Positions 9,368 through 18,354 are shown, counted from the stretch's first letter. The stretch is DNA of 64,000 bases from Phenylobacterium sp. (GCF_030697925.1 NZ_JAUYOJ010000203.1:1-64000); one strand, 5' to 3'. The notes: a model not told the origin generated them from the letters alone. Made by a program: numbers and translations.

Positions 9368-9643
9368 ATGAGCCTCTCCACCGCCGACCTGATCGGAACC
9401 GCCGCCGCCATCTGCTCGATGGCCAGCTTCGTCCCCCAGATCATCAAGATCTGGCGCGAACGCGACGCCAGTTCCGTGTCCCTGCGGATGTACGTGGTCA
9501 CGGTGACCGGCTTTGTGCTTTGGACCATCTATGGCGTCCTGACCCGCAGTTGGCCGGTGACCGGCGCCAATGCGGTGTGCTTGACGCTCGCCGCGGTCAT
9601 CCTCGGACTGAAATGGCGGTTCCGCGAGGGACCCGCGAGCTAG
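9368..9643 (+). CDS. SemiSWEET-type sugar transporter
   Basis: 91 residues, the normal size for bacterial SemiSWEETs, with three TM helices and the PQ-loop signature 'SFVPQIIKIWRERDASSVSL' near residues 20-39. Helix 3 has the conserved N of 'GANAVCLTLAAVILGLKW'. SemiSWEETs dimerise to move sugars by facilitated diffusion across the inner membrane. It stands alone on the plus strand between the broken sulfate-binding gene and the TPR/GT41 gene; the substrate is not predictable. Confidence 0.9.
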   Translation: MSLSTADLIGTAAAICSMASFVPQIIKIWRERDASSVSLRMYVVTVTGFVLWTIYGVLTRSWPVTGANAVCLTLAAVILGLKWRFREGPAS

Positions 9644-9782
9644 CGCCGCACCCGGTTGGCGCCGGCCGCCTCGCCCACTAGATTGGCGCGAATTCGCGCG
9701 CCCGCCCGGGCGAAGCGCCTCCCCAACTCGCCGCCGCCGGCGCCTCGGACCTCCGAGCCCCGGCGCGTGACAGGAACGCCGG

Positions 9783-12089
9783 ATGTCGATGGAAAGGTTC
9801 GCCGAGGCCGAGGCCGCCTTCAAGGCGGGTGATGCAGAACGCGGCATCCACCTGACAGAACGGGCGCTCGAGACCGACGCTGTTGCGCCGGTCGAGGTCT
9901 ACCGTAACTTCGCCGCCGTGTTGGTGCGGCACAAGCGATACGACATGGCCGAACGCTGGTCTCGGGCAGGGACTGAGCTTCACGTACGTGATCTCGATCT
10001 TTGGAACATCCTCGGTGTGTCGCTCCGCCGACTCGGTCGACACGAGGAGGCCATCAAGGCCCTTGATAGGGCCATCAGTCTTAATCCCAAGAACACAGCG
10101 GCATTGAGCAATAAGGGAAATGTCTACAACGACACCCGCAACCCGGGTGCGATCGACATCTTCACCAAGCTTGTGCGCCTCTCACCCCGCGACGCTGAGC
10201 TTCAACGCAGTCTCGGCCGCGCCTACTGGTTCGCAGGCGATCTCGACAAGGCCGAGATGAGGTTCAACCTAGCGACAAAGCTGAAGCCGGACTTGCTGGA
10301 CGCATGGCTCGATCTGGCTGCAGTCGTCGCCGATAGCCAAGGCACGGCGGAGAGCGTCGAGGTTCTCGATCGCGCGCAGGCGGTCCGTCCCGGCGACATG
10401 CGCATCATGGAAGCTCGCGCTGTGGCGCTGCGCCGCTCCGGTAAGCAGAGAGACGTCGAGCGACACCTGCTGGAGTTGCTCGAACGTCATCCGCACGAGG
10501 CCTGGGTCCATCACCAACTCGGTCAGGTCATCAGCGACTACGACCGACTGCGAGCCAACATCCACTTCAAACGGGCGATCGAACTGGCCCCGGACGACGT
10601 CAACTATCGGATCGCTTTCGCCGAGAGCATGGGGCGAACGCGCGAGGGGGACGAGGCGGCCAATCTGGAGACCGCCTACCAGGCCCTGCGTGGCGTCCTG
10701 GACAAGCTGCCTCTCACGCCTCCGAATCTGAAGGTCGCCTACGAGCTCATGGTCAGGGCGGCCGCCTACGACGACATGGAGAAGCTGGGAAGCTTCTCGA
10801 AGGTTGGACGAACCTGGGCGGAGTCCGGGCGCCATACGGCGCTGCTGGCCCACCTTGCCCGCGTCAAGACTCCAGAGGATCGTCTGGACCTGATCGAGCA
10901 GCATCGGATATGGGGTCGTAGGCTCGACGTCGCGGTCAAGCGGCATCCCATCAGCCATCCTGGCCCTCGGACGCCGAACGGAAAAATCCGGGTTGGCTTC
11001 ATGTCGTCCGATCTGCGCGGCCATCCAGTGGCTTATTTCGCCATGCCGCTCTTCGAGCACTATGACCGAGATCGGTTCGAGGTCTATTGCTACTCCTATT
11101 ATCAAGGCGACGAAGACGCCGCTCAAAAGCGGATCGCTGGTTGGGTGGACGTTTTTCGCTGGGAAAAGGATCTCAACGACCGCGACGCTGCGCAGATGAT
11201 CGCCAACGACCAGCTCGACATGCTGTTCGAACTCGGCGGCTCAACACACATGAACAAGCTTCCGGTGATGGGATTCAAACCGGCCCCTCGCCAAGCAAGC
11301 TGGGTGGGCTATCCCCATTCAGCGGGGCCAGAAGCCATCGATTACCTGGTGCTGGATCCCTTCATGCGACCGGAGAAACCTGGCTTGGTGATCGAAGAGC
11401 CCCTGATGCTGCCCCACGGCTGGTATTCCCTTGGAAGAAACGCCTTCCGCGACGAGCCAGCAGTGGATTCCGTCGCCCCCGTCGCGCGCAACCACTTTGT
11501 CACCTATGGTACGGCCAATAATCCGTACAAATACGGTCGTGAGGTCGTCAGCGCGTGGGCGCGCGTGGTGGCCCGCACCCCGGGCTCACGGTTCATGTTC
11601 GTGCGGCCGGAAGGGGGAACACCCACCTTCCGCGAGAACATCTGCGCAGTGTTTGCCTCAGAGGGTGTCACACCCGATCGCGTGATGTTCGAGGCGGTCC
11701 GCGGTCGTCACCTGCCGTTCTACAATCAGATCGACATTTCGCTCGACACCTTCCCTCAAACCGGTGGAACGACAACCTGCGAGTCGCTCTGGATGGGAAC
11801 ACCAGTGATCACCAGGGTTGGCGACGCCGTGTTTGAACGCCTCAGCTACTCGGTTCTAATGAACGTCGGCCTCGGCGAGTTCTGCGCGCGAACGACGGAC
11901 GAGTACGTGGACATCGCCGTGAAACTTGGGAGCGATCCAGACCGGATCGGCGAGCTTCGTCGCGGCCTGCGCGAGCGATTGAAGGCAAGCCCTCTTGGCG
12001 ACACCAAACAGTTCGCGGCGGACTTCTTCGACATGATTGCTGGCGCGGTCGGTGAGCGCCCTCAATCGAAGATCACGGTGGCGCGCTGA
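9783..12089 (+). CDS. TPR protein with SPINDLY/O-GlcNAc-transferase-like GT41 domain
   Basis: 768 residues. Residues ~1-300 are TPR units (for example 'LWNILGVSLRRLGRHEEAIKALDRAISLNPKNTAAL'). From ~400 the GT41 catalytic region has 'RVGFMSSDLRGHPVAYFAMPLFEHYD', a central 'APRQASWVGYPHSAG' and the C-terminal 'QTGGTTTCESLWMGTPVITRVGD' nucleotide-sugar pocket. Family members O-glycosylate proteins in the cytoplasm; Caulobacter FlmG, a flagellin transferase, has the same architecture. Here the target could be a locus product such as the RTX protein, but that is inference. By eye it uses more A/T-ending codons than its neighbours, possibly a sign of transfer. Its 3' end overlaps the convergent reductase gene by 17 bp. 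Confidence 0.9.
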   Translation: MSMERFAEAEAAFKAGDAERGIHLTERALETDAVAPVEVYRNFAAVLVRHKRYDMAERWSRAGTELHVRDLDLWNILGVSLRRLGRHEEAIKALDRAISLNPKNTAALSNKGNVYNDTRNPGAIDIFTKLVRLSPRDAELQRSLGRAYWFAGDLDKAEMRFNLATKLKPDLLDAWLDLAAVVADSQGTAESVEVLDRAQAVRPGDMRIMEARAVALRRSGKQRDVERHLLELLERHPHEAWVHHQLGQVISDYDRLRANIHFKRAIELAPDDVNYRIAFAESMGRTREGDEAANLETAYQALRGVLDKLPLTPPNLKVAYELMVRAAAYDDMEKLGSFSKVGRTWAESGRHTALLAHLARVKTPEDRLDLIEQHRIWGRRLDVAVKRHPISHPGPRTPNGKIRVGFMSSDLRGHPVAYFAMPLFEHYDRDRFEVYCYSYYQGDEDAAQKRIAGWVDVFRWEKDLNDRDAAQMIANDQLDMLFELGGSTHMNKLPVMGFKPAPRQASWVGYPHSAGPEAIDYLVLDPFMRPEKPGLVIEEPLMLPHGWYSLGRNAFRDEPAVDSVAPVARNHFVTYGTANNPYKYGREVVSAWARVVARTPGSRFMFVRPEGGTPTFRENICAVFASEGVTPDRVMFEAVRGRHLPFYNQIDISLDTFPQTGGTTTCESLWMGTPVITRVGDAVFERLSYSVLMNVGLGEFCARTTDEYVDIAVKLGSDPDRIGELRRGLRERLKASPLGDTKQFAADFFDMIAGAVGERPQSKITVAR

Positions 12090-13029
12090 GCAGGCCCTGG
12101 GCGGCGATGCGACGATAATAGCCGAGGTAGTCGTCCCAGAAGCCGGCTTCGTCCCAGCATCGCTTCATCCAGGGCTGATCGTTGGTCCGATGCTCTGGTT
12201 CGGCCAGCGTGGGCTGATCGAGCAGGCGTATGGTGCAACGGAGGCCAAGGAGCGACCTGGCTCGAAGCGCTAGCGTTTCGGCGAATTCGGCTTGCGTACC
12301 GACGATGCCCGAAGGCCTTGACACAACTTCGCGGTTCGGCGCTGCCAGCAATTCGCCAACCAGGGCAACATAGGCGTCGGCCAGTAAGGGCACGGGAATA
12401 TTGTCACGGACATACCGCGGGGTGCGTACTATGCCCGGCTTGTCGTCAAACCATTGCTGAAACAGCGACCATGCAAAGCGGCCTTCCTCAAACGCCCCAA
12501 ACGGTGCGGCGATGACGAACTTGGCGAAGCCGATCCCCTCCCACTGGGCGAAGTGCCGAAGCGCCTGGTTCGTCAAGGTCTTCGAGAGACCATAGGGGCT
12601 GACTGCCAAGCTGGACGGGTTGGATTCGCCTTCGCCTGCCTCGAACGTCGTGCCCGTAACGATGACCGCCTTGGTTCCCGACCGCGCCAAAGCACGAAAG
12701 ACGTCGCGGACACCGTCTGTGTTGCGAGCCACTCCGGCGGCCACATCATAGTCAGCCGCGCGATAGTCTGGGATATCAGCCGCGTGGTGGGCGAGCAGAG
12801 TGACCTGCTCCGTTTCGGCCAGTTGCAGGAATCGCTTAGAGCCAAAGGGGGCGTCGAAGATGATATCCGCCACCTTACGCAGGGCTTCGACCCGTTCCTG
12901 GCGCAGACCGCCGTACGCCAGCTGCCGTCGGCGAAGCGGCGCCAGGACCTTGTGGCCCTGGCGGGCGAGCGCGACAGCAATCCAATAGCCGGTGAACGAG
13001 CTGGCTCCGGTGAGCAGTATGATGGCCAA
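12073..13029 (-). CDS. NAD(P)-dependent epimerase/dehydratase (SDR), probable 4-ketoreductase of the CDP-sugar pathway
   Basis: 318 residues from a TTG placed 2 bp after the upstream epimerase stop; an in-frame start at 13098 would overlap that gene by 67 bp. The N-terminal Rossmann motif is LLTGASSFTGYW, and the YxxxK-type catalytic pair is in SPYGLSKT, as in extended SDRs. The C-terminal half holds 'PRYVRDNIPVPLLADAY', similar to sugar-nucleotide reductases. As last gene of the rfbF-rfbG-methyltransferase-epimerase operon it most likely reduces the 4-keto group of the CDP-sugar. Exact stereochemistry cannot be read. It converges on and overlaps the GT41 gene. Confidence 0.8.
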   Translation of the reverse strand: MAIILLTGASSFTGYWIAVALARQGHKVLAPLRRRQLAYGGLRQERVEALRKVADIIFDAPFGSKRFLQLAETEQVTLLAHHAADIPDYRAADYDVAAGVARNTDGVRDVFRALARSGTKAVIVTGTTFEAGEGESNPSSLAVSPYGLSKTLTNQALRHFAQWEGIGFAKFVIAAPFGAFEEGRFAWSLFQQWFDDKPGIVRTPRYVRDNIPVPLLADAYVALVGELLAAPNREVVSRPSGIVGTQAEFAETLALRARSLLGLRCTIRLLDQPTLAEPEHRTNDQPWMKRCWDEAGFWDDYLGYYRRIAAQGLLSAPP

Positions 13030-13031
13030 GG

Positions 13032-13565
13032 CTAGGGTTCCCGATGATCTGGGTAGGCGGCGTCGCGATCCGAAATCGTCAGGGGCGCTATCGGCCATTT
13101 GATCCCGAACGCCGGGTCGTTCCAGCGGACACCCTGGCCATGGCCCGGCTCGAAGATCCGGTCGATCTGGTAGAGGACGTCGGTGTCTGCGGCGAGAGTG
13201 ACGAAACCATGCGCCAGGCCCCGACCGATCAGGAGGGCCCGGCCGTTCTCGGCGGAGAGCTCAGTTCCGGTCCATTGGCGATAGGTCGGGCTGCCTGGCC
13301 GCAGGTCCACCGCCACGTCGAAGATCGCGCCGCGGGTCACCCGGACCAGCTTGGCCTCCTCGTACGGAGCCGCCTCATAGTGCAGGCCGCGCAGGGTGGC
13401 GGCCTTCAGGTTGCGCGAGAGGCTGGTCTGCAGCGGCGTGAAGGGATGGCCGGCCGCCGCGAATTCCTCCGGGCAATGCAGCCGGGCGAACGAGCCGCGC
13501 TCATCGGCCACGGGGTCGAGGTCGACGATCACGACACCCTCGATGCCGGTCGCCGAGAACCGCAT
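13032..13565 (-). CDS. dTDP-4-dehydrorhamnose 3,5-epimerase (RmlC)-family sugar-nucleotide epimerase
   Basis: 177 residues from the ATG at 13565, which overlaps the methyltransferase stop as TGATG; a longer frame would start upstream inside that gene and is unlikely. The cupin fold shows RmlC hallmarks: 'DERGSFARLHCPEEF', 'SLSRNLKAATLRGLHYE' with the catalytic His, 'GAIFDVAVDLRPGSPTYRQW', 'GLAHGFVTLAADTDVLYQ'. RmlC enzymes epimerise C3/C5 of 4-keto-6-deoxy sugars. With rfbF/rfbG upstream the substrate is probably CDP-linked rather than dTDP-linked. No rmlA/B/D genes are present, which argues against dTDP-L-rhamnose synthesis here. Confidence 0.87.
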   Translation of the reverse strand: MRFSATGIEGVVIVDLDPVADERGSFARLHCPEEFAAAGHPFTPLQTSLSRNLKAATLRGLHYEAAPYEEAKLVRVTRGAIFDVAVDLRPGSPTYRQWTGTELSAENGRALLIGRGLAHGFVTLAADTDVLYQIDRIFEPGHGQGVRWNDPAFGIKWPIAPLTISDRDAAYPDHREP

Positions 13566-14809
13566 CAGCCGATGACCTTGGTGTCGGGCGCGGCGGTCAC
13601 GAACTGGCCGCCCCAATCCTTCACATAGGCCAGCTGGCCCATGATCTCATCCTTCAGGTTCCACGGCAGGATGACCAGATAGTCCGGCTTGAAGTCGGCG
13701 ATCCGGGCCGGGGCGTGGACCGGGATGTGGCTGCCGGGCAGGTAACGATCCTGCTTGTGCGGATTGGCGTCGAAACAGGCCACGATGTCGCCTGCCGTGA
13801 CGCCGGCATAGTTCAGAAAGGTGTTGCCCTTAGCCGCCGCGCCATAGGCCGCCACGACCTTGCCCTCGGCCTTCGCCTTGGCGAGGAAGGCCAGGAAACC
13901 GTCGCGCACCGCCTCGACCCGGGCGGTGAAGCCCTCATAGCCCGACAACCGGTCCAGGCTCGCCGCGTGCTCGCGGGCGCGCAGGTCCTTCAGCGCCTGG
14001 GTCTCGACGTGGCCCGACGCCTCATGGGCGCAGAACAGCCTCAAGGAGCCCCCGTGGGTGGACAGCAGTTCGACATCGAACGGGCGCAGGCCGTTGGCGC
14101 GCAGCACCTGTTCCACCGCCAACAGCGACAGGTAGGAATAGTGCTCGTGATAGATCGTATCGAACTGCACCTTCTCGATCAGGTTCAGTAGGTGGGGGAA
14201 CTCGAAGGTCAGCACGCCCTGCGGCTTCAGCACGTGCTGGAACCCAGCCACGAAGTCGCCGATGTCGGGTACGTGGGCCAGGACATTGTTGCCCGCCATC
14301 AGGTCGGCGGCCACGCCCCGGTCCTTCAGCGCGCGGCCGGTGGCGTCATTGAAGAAGGTCACCTCGGTGGGAATTCCCCGTTCCTCGATCGCCACCTGGG
14401 CGGTGTTGGCGGTGGGCTCGATCCCGAGAACCGGCACGCCCATGGCCTTGAAGTGCTGCAGCAGATAGCCGTCGTTGGAGGCGACCTCGATGACCAGCGA
14501 GTGGGCGTCCAGCCCGAACCGCGCGGCCATGGCCTGGGCGTAGCGCTTGGCGTGGGCCACCCAGCTTTCCGAATAGGCGGAGAAATAGGCGTAGCCGTCG
14601 TCGAAGATGGCGTCGGCGGCGACCGGGTCGTCGGCCTGGACCAGGAAGCAGGCCCCGCAGACCCGCGTATGCAGCGGATAGGTTCCCTCACCCCCCGCAT
14701 CCAGCTGGGCCTTCGTGAGGTAGGAATTGGCCAGGGGCTGGAGGCCCAGGTCCACGAAGGTCTGGGTCAGGGGCGCGCGGCAGAAGCGGCAGGCGGGAAC
14801 AGTCATCAA
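13565..14809 (-). CDS. SAM-dependent sugar C-methyltransferase
   Basis: 414 residues with the three-part build of NDP-sugar C-methyltransferases. There is an N-terminal zinc module (C7xxC10 ... C51xxC54), a Rossmann SAM domain with 'LVIEVASNDGYLLQHF' (106-120), and a C-terminal C-methyltransferase domain containing 'FVAYGAAAKGNTFLNY'-like sequence and the final 'DYLVILPWNLKDEI'. The invariant 'YHEHYSYLSL' stretch is present. Relatives such as TylCIII and NovU add a methyl at C3 or C5 of 4-keto sugars. It overlaps rfbG by 4 bp upstream and the epimerase gene by 1 bp downstream, so it belongs to the CDP-sugar operon. Confidence 0.92.
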   Translation of the reverse strand: MMTVPACRFCRAPLTQTFVDLGLQPLANSYLTKAQLDAGGEGTYPLHTRVCGACFLVQADDPVAADAIFDDGYAYFSAYSESWVAHAKRYAQAMAARFGLDAHSLVIEVASNDGYLLQHFKAMGVPVLGIEPTANTAQVAIEERGIPTEVTFFNDATGRALKDRGVAADLMAGNNVLAHVPDIGDFVAGFQHVLKPQGVLTFEFPHLLNLIEKVQFDTIYHEHYSYLSLLAVEQVLRANGLRPFDVELLSTHGGSLRLFCAHEASGHVETQALKDLRAREHAASLDRLSGYEGFTARVEAVRDGFLAFLAKAKAEGKVVAAYGAAAKGNTFLNYAGVTAGDIVACFDANPHKQDRYLPGSHIPVHAPARIADFKPDYLVILPWNLKDEIMGQLAYVKDWGGQFVTAAPDTKVIG

Positions 14810-15864
14810 AGGCCTTCGTAACGCGTGATCTGGTCCTGGACGAGGGCCAGGGCCTCGCCGCCGTTCGCCTGGTCCCTATACCAGTCCATGGTCCACTCCA
14901 CCGCGGCCGGGGCGTCGAGCGCGCTCTCGAAGCCGAGCACCTGGCGCGCCAGGCTGGCGTCGATGCCCAGGGACCGAGCCTCCAGGGAGTCGGGGTCAGG
15001 TTCATGGCGCCAGGGCTTGGCGCCGAGGGCCTGGACGGCGCGGGTGGCGAGGTCGCCCACGGTCACCTCGGGACCGCCGGGGCGGGGCCCGAAGTTCAGC
15101 GCGCGCGGCGCGGCCGGATCGGTGGCCAGGCGCTCAAGGAAGACCAGGTACCCCGCCACGCAGTCCAGCACGTGCTGCCAGGGTCGCGTGGCCTCGGGAT
15201 GACGCAGGACGGTGACGCCCTGGGCTTGGCCGGCGCGGACGATATCGGCCACCAGCCGGTCGCGGGAATAGTCGCCGCCGCCGATGACATTGCCGCCTCG
15301 CGCGGTGGCCACGGGCACGCCGGCCTTGTCGAAATAGCTCCTGGCGAAGCTTTGAACGATGATCTCAGCCGCCGCCTTGGAGGCCGAATAGGGGTCCTTG
15401 CCGCCGAGGGCGTCGCCCTCGGCGAAAGCGCGGCCGGTCTCGTGGTTGGCGTAGACCTTGTCCGATGTGATCGCGAGAACCGCCTGCAGCGCCGGCTGCC
15501 CGCGCAGGGCCTGCAGCAGATGCGCCGTGCCCATGATGTTGGAGGCGAAGGTGGTGATGGGGTCTTCGATGGACACCCGCACGATCGGCTGGGCGGCCAT
15601 GTGCAGGACCAGGTCGAATTCGCGTCCGACCAGGGCCAGCTCCACGTCGGCCGGGCGGCGCAGGTCGACCAGCAGCGAGTCGGTGAGACTGGCCACGCCC
15701 GCCTGGATGAACAGCGCGGGCTCCTGATCGGGCGCAAGGGCGAGGCCCGTGACCTTGGCCCCCATCCGCGAGAGCCAGATCGCCGCCCACGAGCCCTTGA
15801 ACCCGGTGTGTCCGGTCAGCAGGACGCGTTTGCCCGACCAGAAGGTGGGGTCGGGCGGCTTCAT
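14806..15864 (-). CDS. rfbG: CDP-glucose 4,6-dehydratase
   Basis: 352 residues, typical length. Extended SDR with TGHTGFKGSW (17-26), 'HMAAQPIVRVS', and the catalytic Y159SASK163 preceded by 'AITSDKVYAN', which contains the Thr-Ser-Asp-Lys set of the RfbG family. It converts CDP-glucose to CDP-4-keto-6-deoxyglucose. Overlaps of 4 bp with rfbF upstream and with the C-methyltransferase downstream indicate a coupled operon. The absence of an RfbH-like dehydrase means the product is not routed to 3,6-dideoxyhexoses here. Confidence 0.95.
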   Translation of the reverse strand: MKPPDPTFWSGKRVLLTGHTGFKGSWAAIWLSRMGAKVTGLALAPDQEPALFIQAGVASLTDSLLVDLRRPADVELALVGREFDLVLHMAAQPIVRVSIEDPITTFASNIMGTAHLLQALRGQPALQAVLAITSDKVYANHETGRAFAEGDALGGKDPYSASKAAAEIIVQSFARSYFDKAGVPVATARGGNVIGGGDYSRDRLVADIVRAGQAQGVTVLRHPEATRPWQHVLDCVAGYLVFLERLATDPAAPRALNFGPRPGGPEVTVGDLATRAVQALGAKPWRHEPDPDSLEARSLGIDASLARQVLGFESALDAPAAVEWTMDWYRDQANGGEALALVQDQITRYEGL

Positions 15865-16634
15865 TTCCAGACTTGCCAGGGCGCCTGGCCCGAGGCCCAG
15901 AGCGCCTCGAGATTGTTCTTGTCGCGCAGGGTGTCCATGGCCGCCCAGAAGCCGTCGTGGCGATAGGCCATGAGCTGGCCGTCGGCGGCCAGGCCCTGCA
16001 AGGGTTCGACTTCCCAGGTGGTGGTGTCATCCTCGATGCGGGCGATGACCGCCGGATTCAGCACGAAGAAGCCGCCATTGATCAGGCCGTTGTCGCCGGG
16101 CGGCTTTTCGATGAAGCGCTCAACCGCGCCGTCCACGATGTCCAGCGCGCCATAGCGGCCCGGAGGCGCCACCGCCGTCACCGTGGCGTCGCGGCCATGG
16201 CTCTTGTGGAACTCGGCCAGGGCCTTCAGGTCCACGTCCGCCACCCCATCGCCATAGGTCATGAAGAACGGCTCGTCTGGATTGAGGTACTGGGCCACCC
16301 GCTTCAACCGGCCGCCGGTCATGGTCTCGGCCCCGGTATCGACCAGGGTGACCTTCCAGGGCTCATGATTGGTGGCGTGGTACTCCATCGCCCCCTTGGC
16401 CAGGTCGACGGTCAGATCGGCGTTATGGAGCACGTAGTTGGCGAAGTACTCCTTGATCACATAGCCCTTGTAGCCGAGGCACACGACGAACTCATTGAAG
16501 CCGTAGTGTGAGAACAGCTTCATGATGTGCCAGAGGATCGGCCGGCCGCCGACCTCGATCATCGGCTTGGGCTTGAGGTGGCTTTCCTCGGAGATCCGGG
16601 TGCCGAGACCCCCGCAGAGCAGGACGGCCTTCAT
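15861..16634 (-). CDS. rfbF: Glucose-1-phosphate cytidylyltransferase
   Basis: 257 residues, the standard size. It has the nucleotidyltransferase signature LCGGLGTRISEES (6-18) with the catalytic KPKPM (21-25), 'YGDGVADVDL', and RfbF-specific 'GGRLKRVAQYLN' and 'NGGFFVLNP'. It forms CDP-glucose from CTP and glucose-1-phosphate and commits carbon to the CDP-sugar branch. It is directly downstream of the CmcI-like methyltransferase (stop adjacent to this start) and overlaps rfbG by 4 bp. Confidence 0.96.
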   Translation of the reverse strand: MKAVLLCGGLGTRISEESHLKPKPMIEVGGRPILWHIMKLFSHYGFNEFVVCLGYKGYVIKEYFANYVLHNADLTVDLAKGAMEYHATNHEPWKVTLVDTGAETMTGGRLKRVAQYLNPDEPFFMTYGDGVADVDLKALAEFHKSHGRDATVTAVAPPGRYGALDIVDGAVERFIEKPPGDNGLINGGFFVLNPAVIARIEDDTTTWEVEPLQGLAADGQLMAYRHDGFWAAMDTLRDKNNLEALWASGQAPWQVWK

Positions 16635-17402
16635 CTAGGCGATCCGCTTGACGAAGGCGTCGGGCCAGTAGGTCACCCGCTCGGTCACCGTGCCCTCGTT
16701 GAACGGGAAGGCCGGCTCCTCGACGATGAAGCGCTTGTCCTTGGCCACGAAGTCGTGGACCGCGCGCTGGGGGTTGTTCCAGTCCCAGTCGTCGCCGGTG
16801 CGCGGACCGCCCTTCACCTGGGCCATGATCCCGTCGGTGGCCACCACATAGGAGCCGACCTCGATCAGCTCGCCATAGAGCTTCAGTTCGTCCAGCACGT
16901 GGTCGCGTGTGTGGTTCGAGTCGAGCACCACCAGCACCTTTTCGCCGGGCTTGATGAGCGCCTTCACCTGGTCCAGCGTCTCCGGCGCAGTGGAGGACCC
17001 CTCGATCAGCTCGATGCGCTTGAACATCTCGTGGGCCTCGATGGCCTCGCGATTATGCTTGCGGATCTCGATGTCGATGCCGATCACCCGGCCCTTGCCC
17101 ATGGCCTCGAACAGCGAGGCGTAGAAGATCAGCGAGCCGCCGTGGGCGACGCCGGTCTCGACCAGGACATCCGGCTTCAGGGTGTAGATCACCTCCTGCA
17201 GGCGGATCATGTCCTCCGGCAGTTGGATCACCGGGCGGCCCATCCAGGCGAAGGAATAGACGTACTTGGAATCCCAGGTGGCGCGCAGCCAGGCCTTGGA
17301 CGCTGCGGCGAAGCCCTCGGCGCTCGCCAGGCTGTGGCGGGTTTCGGCCTCGCCGTCCTTGACGACGACTTCGCCGCGCTCTTCGTCGATGGTGGTGATC
17401 AA
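16635..17402 (-). CDS. CmcI-like (cephalosporin hydroxylase family) SAM methyltransferase
   Basis: 255 residues. It has 'PEDMIRLQEVIYTLKPDVLVETGVAHGGSLIFYAS', the SAM-binding motif of the CmcI/rhamnosyl-O-methyltransferase family, then 'GRVIGIDIEIRKHNR', 'VLDSNHTRDHVLDEL' and 'YVVATDG'. Despite the family name, members in polysaccharide clusters act as sugar O-methyltransferases. It is the first gene of the minus-strand CDP-sugar operon and probably methylates a sugar of the same glycan. The exact acceptor is unknown. A 128-bp divergent gap separates it from the sulfotransferase gene. Confidence 0.88.
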   Translation of the reverse strand: MITTIDEERGEVVVKDGEAETRHSLASAEGFAAASKAWLRATWDSKYVYSFAWMGRPVIQLPEDMIRLQEVIYTLKPDVLVETGVAHGGSLIFYASLFEAMGKGRVIGIDIEIRKHNREAIEAHEMFKRIELIEGSSTAPETLDQVKALIKPGEKVLVVLDSNHTRDHVLDELKLYGELIEVGSYVVATDGIMAQVKGGPRTGDDWDWNNPQRAVHDFVAKDKRFIVEEPAFPFNEGTVTERVTYWPDAFVKRIA

Positions 17403-17530
17403 AGCTCTTCGCCTTCGGAATGCTGCCGGCAGGTTGGTGGGATCGCCCGCCCCCGCCGACGAATTGGCCCCCCTAATATCGCGTGTCCTTCGCGCGATGA
17501 AGCCGTATCGAGGGACGGGATGGCGGCGTC

Positions 17531-18313
17531 GTGCCGCAAAGACGCGAAAATGGGGCTGAGGCGGGTTTGGACGAGGTCGATCGGCTGATCAATTTCATCG
17601 TTGTCGGCGCGCAGAAGGCCGGAACCACCGCGCTTTACGAATACCTAGCCGAGGATCCGAATATCGGGCTCTCCCAGGTCAAGGAGGTGCATTTCTTCGA
17701 CGACGAGTCGATCGACTGGGCCGCCCCCGACTACGGTCCCTATCACGCGCAGTTCGACGCGGGCGGCCCGCTGATTCGCGGCGAGGCGACGCCGATCTAT
17801 CTCTATTGGCCGCGCAGCCTGGAGCGGATCGCCGCCTACAATCCGAAGGTCAAGGTCATCGTCATGCTGCGCGATCCGGTCGAACGGGCCTGGTCGCACT
17901 GGAAGATGGAATATGCCCGGGGCGCGGAGACTGGGCCCTTCTCCTGGTGCATACGCCAGGGCCGTCGCCGGCTGCTGGACGCCCAACCCTGGGGGGCGCA
18001 TCGCGAATTCTCCTATGTGGAGCGGGGTTTCTACGGCGAGCAGGTCGAGCGGTTGCTGGGGCTCTTCCCGCGCGATCAGGTGCTGATCGGCAAGGCCGAC
18101 GACCTGCGGCGCGATCCCAACACCACGCTGGCCTCCGTCAACGCCTTCCTGGGCGCCCCGCCACCCAACCCTGTGACGCCCCGCGACGTGCATGTAGGAC
18201 GCGAGATCGACTATGGCGGCGACCTGACCGACGAGGACGCCGCCTTCCTGCGAAACCTCTACGCCCGCGACCTTGCCCAGCTCGAGGCCCTGACCGGCGT
18301 CGTCTTTCCGTGA
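17531..18313 (+). CDS. Sulfotransferase family protein
   Basis: 260 residues. The PAPS-binding 5'-phosphosulfate loop is VVGAQKAGTTALYEYL (24-39) and the 3'-phosphate motif is VMLRDPVERAWSHW (111-124), both well placed. The C-terminal 'VLIGKADDLRRDPNTTLASVNAFLG' is also typical. It should transfer sulfate from PAPS to a carbohydrate, probably a sugar of this locus. The GTG at 17531 is taken as start; TTG 17567 is an alternative nearer the first conserved strand. It reads divergently from the methyltransferase gene. Confidence 0.88.
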   Translation: MPQRRENGAEAGLDEVDRLINFIVVGAQKAGTTALYEYLAEDPNIGLSQVKEVHFFDDESIDWAAPDYGPYHAQFDAGGPLIRGEATPIYLYWPRSLERIAAYNPKVKVIVMLRDPVERAWSHWKMEYARGAETGPFSWCIRQGRRRLLDAQPWGAHREFSYVERGFYGEQVERLLGLFPRDQVLIGKADDLRRDPNTTLASVNAFLGAPPPNPVTPRDVHVGREIDYGGDLTDEDAAFLRNLYARDLAQLEALTGVVFP

Positions 18314-18354
18314 CGCCATATTTCCGGCGAGACCCGCGGCGAGGATCAGGCACC

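Noticed and set aside
13032-13565. Labelling the epimerase as rmlC of a dTDP-L-rhamnose pathway
   Set aside because: No rmlA, rmlB or rmlD is present and the operon starts with CDP-glucose genes.
17806-18354. Extended N-terminus of the M23 peptidase frame running through the sulfotransferase gene
   Set aside because: The frame is open by chance; the lipoprotein signal and ribosome-binding site place the start at 18355.
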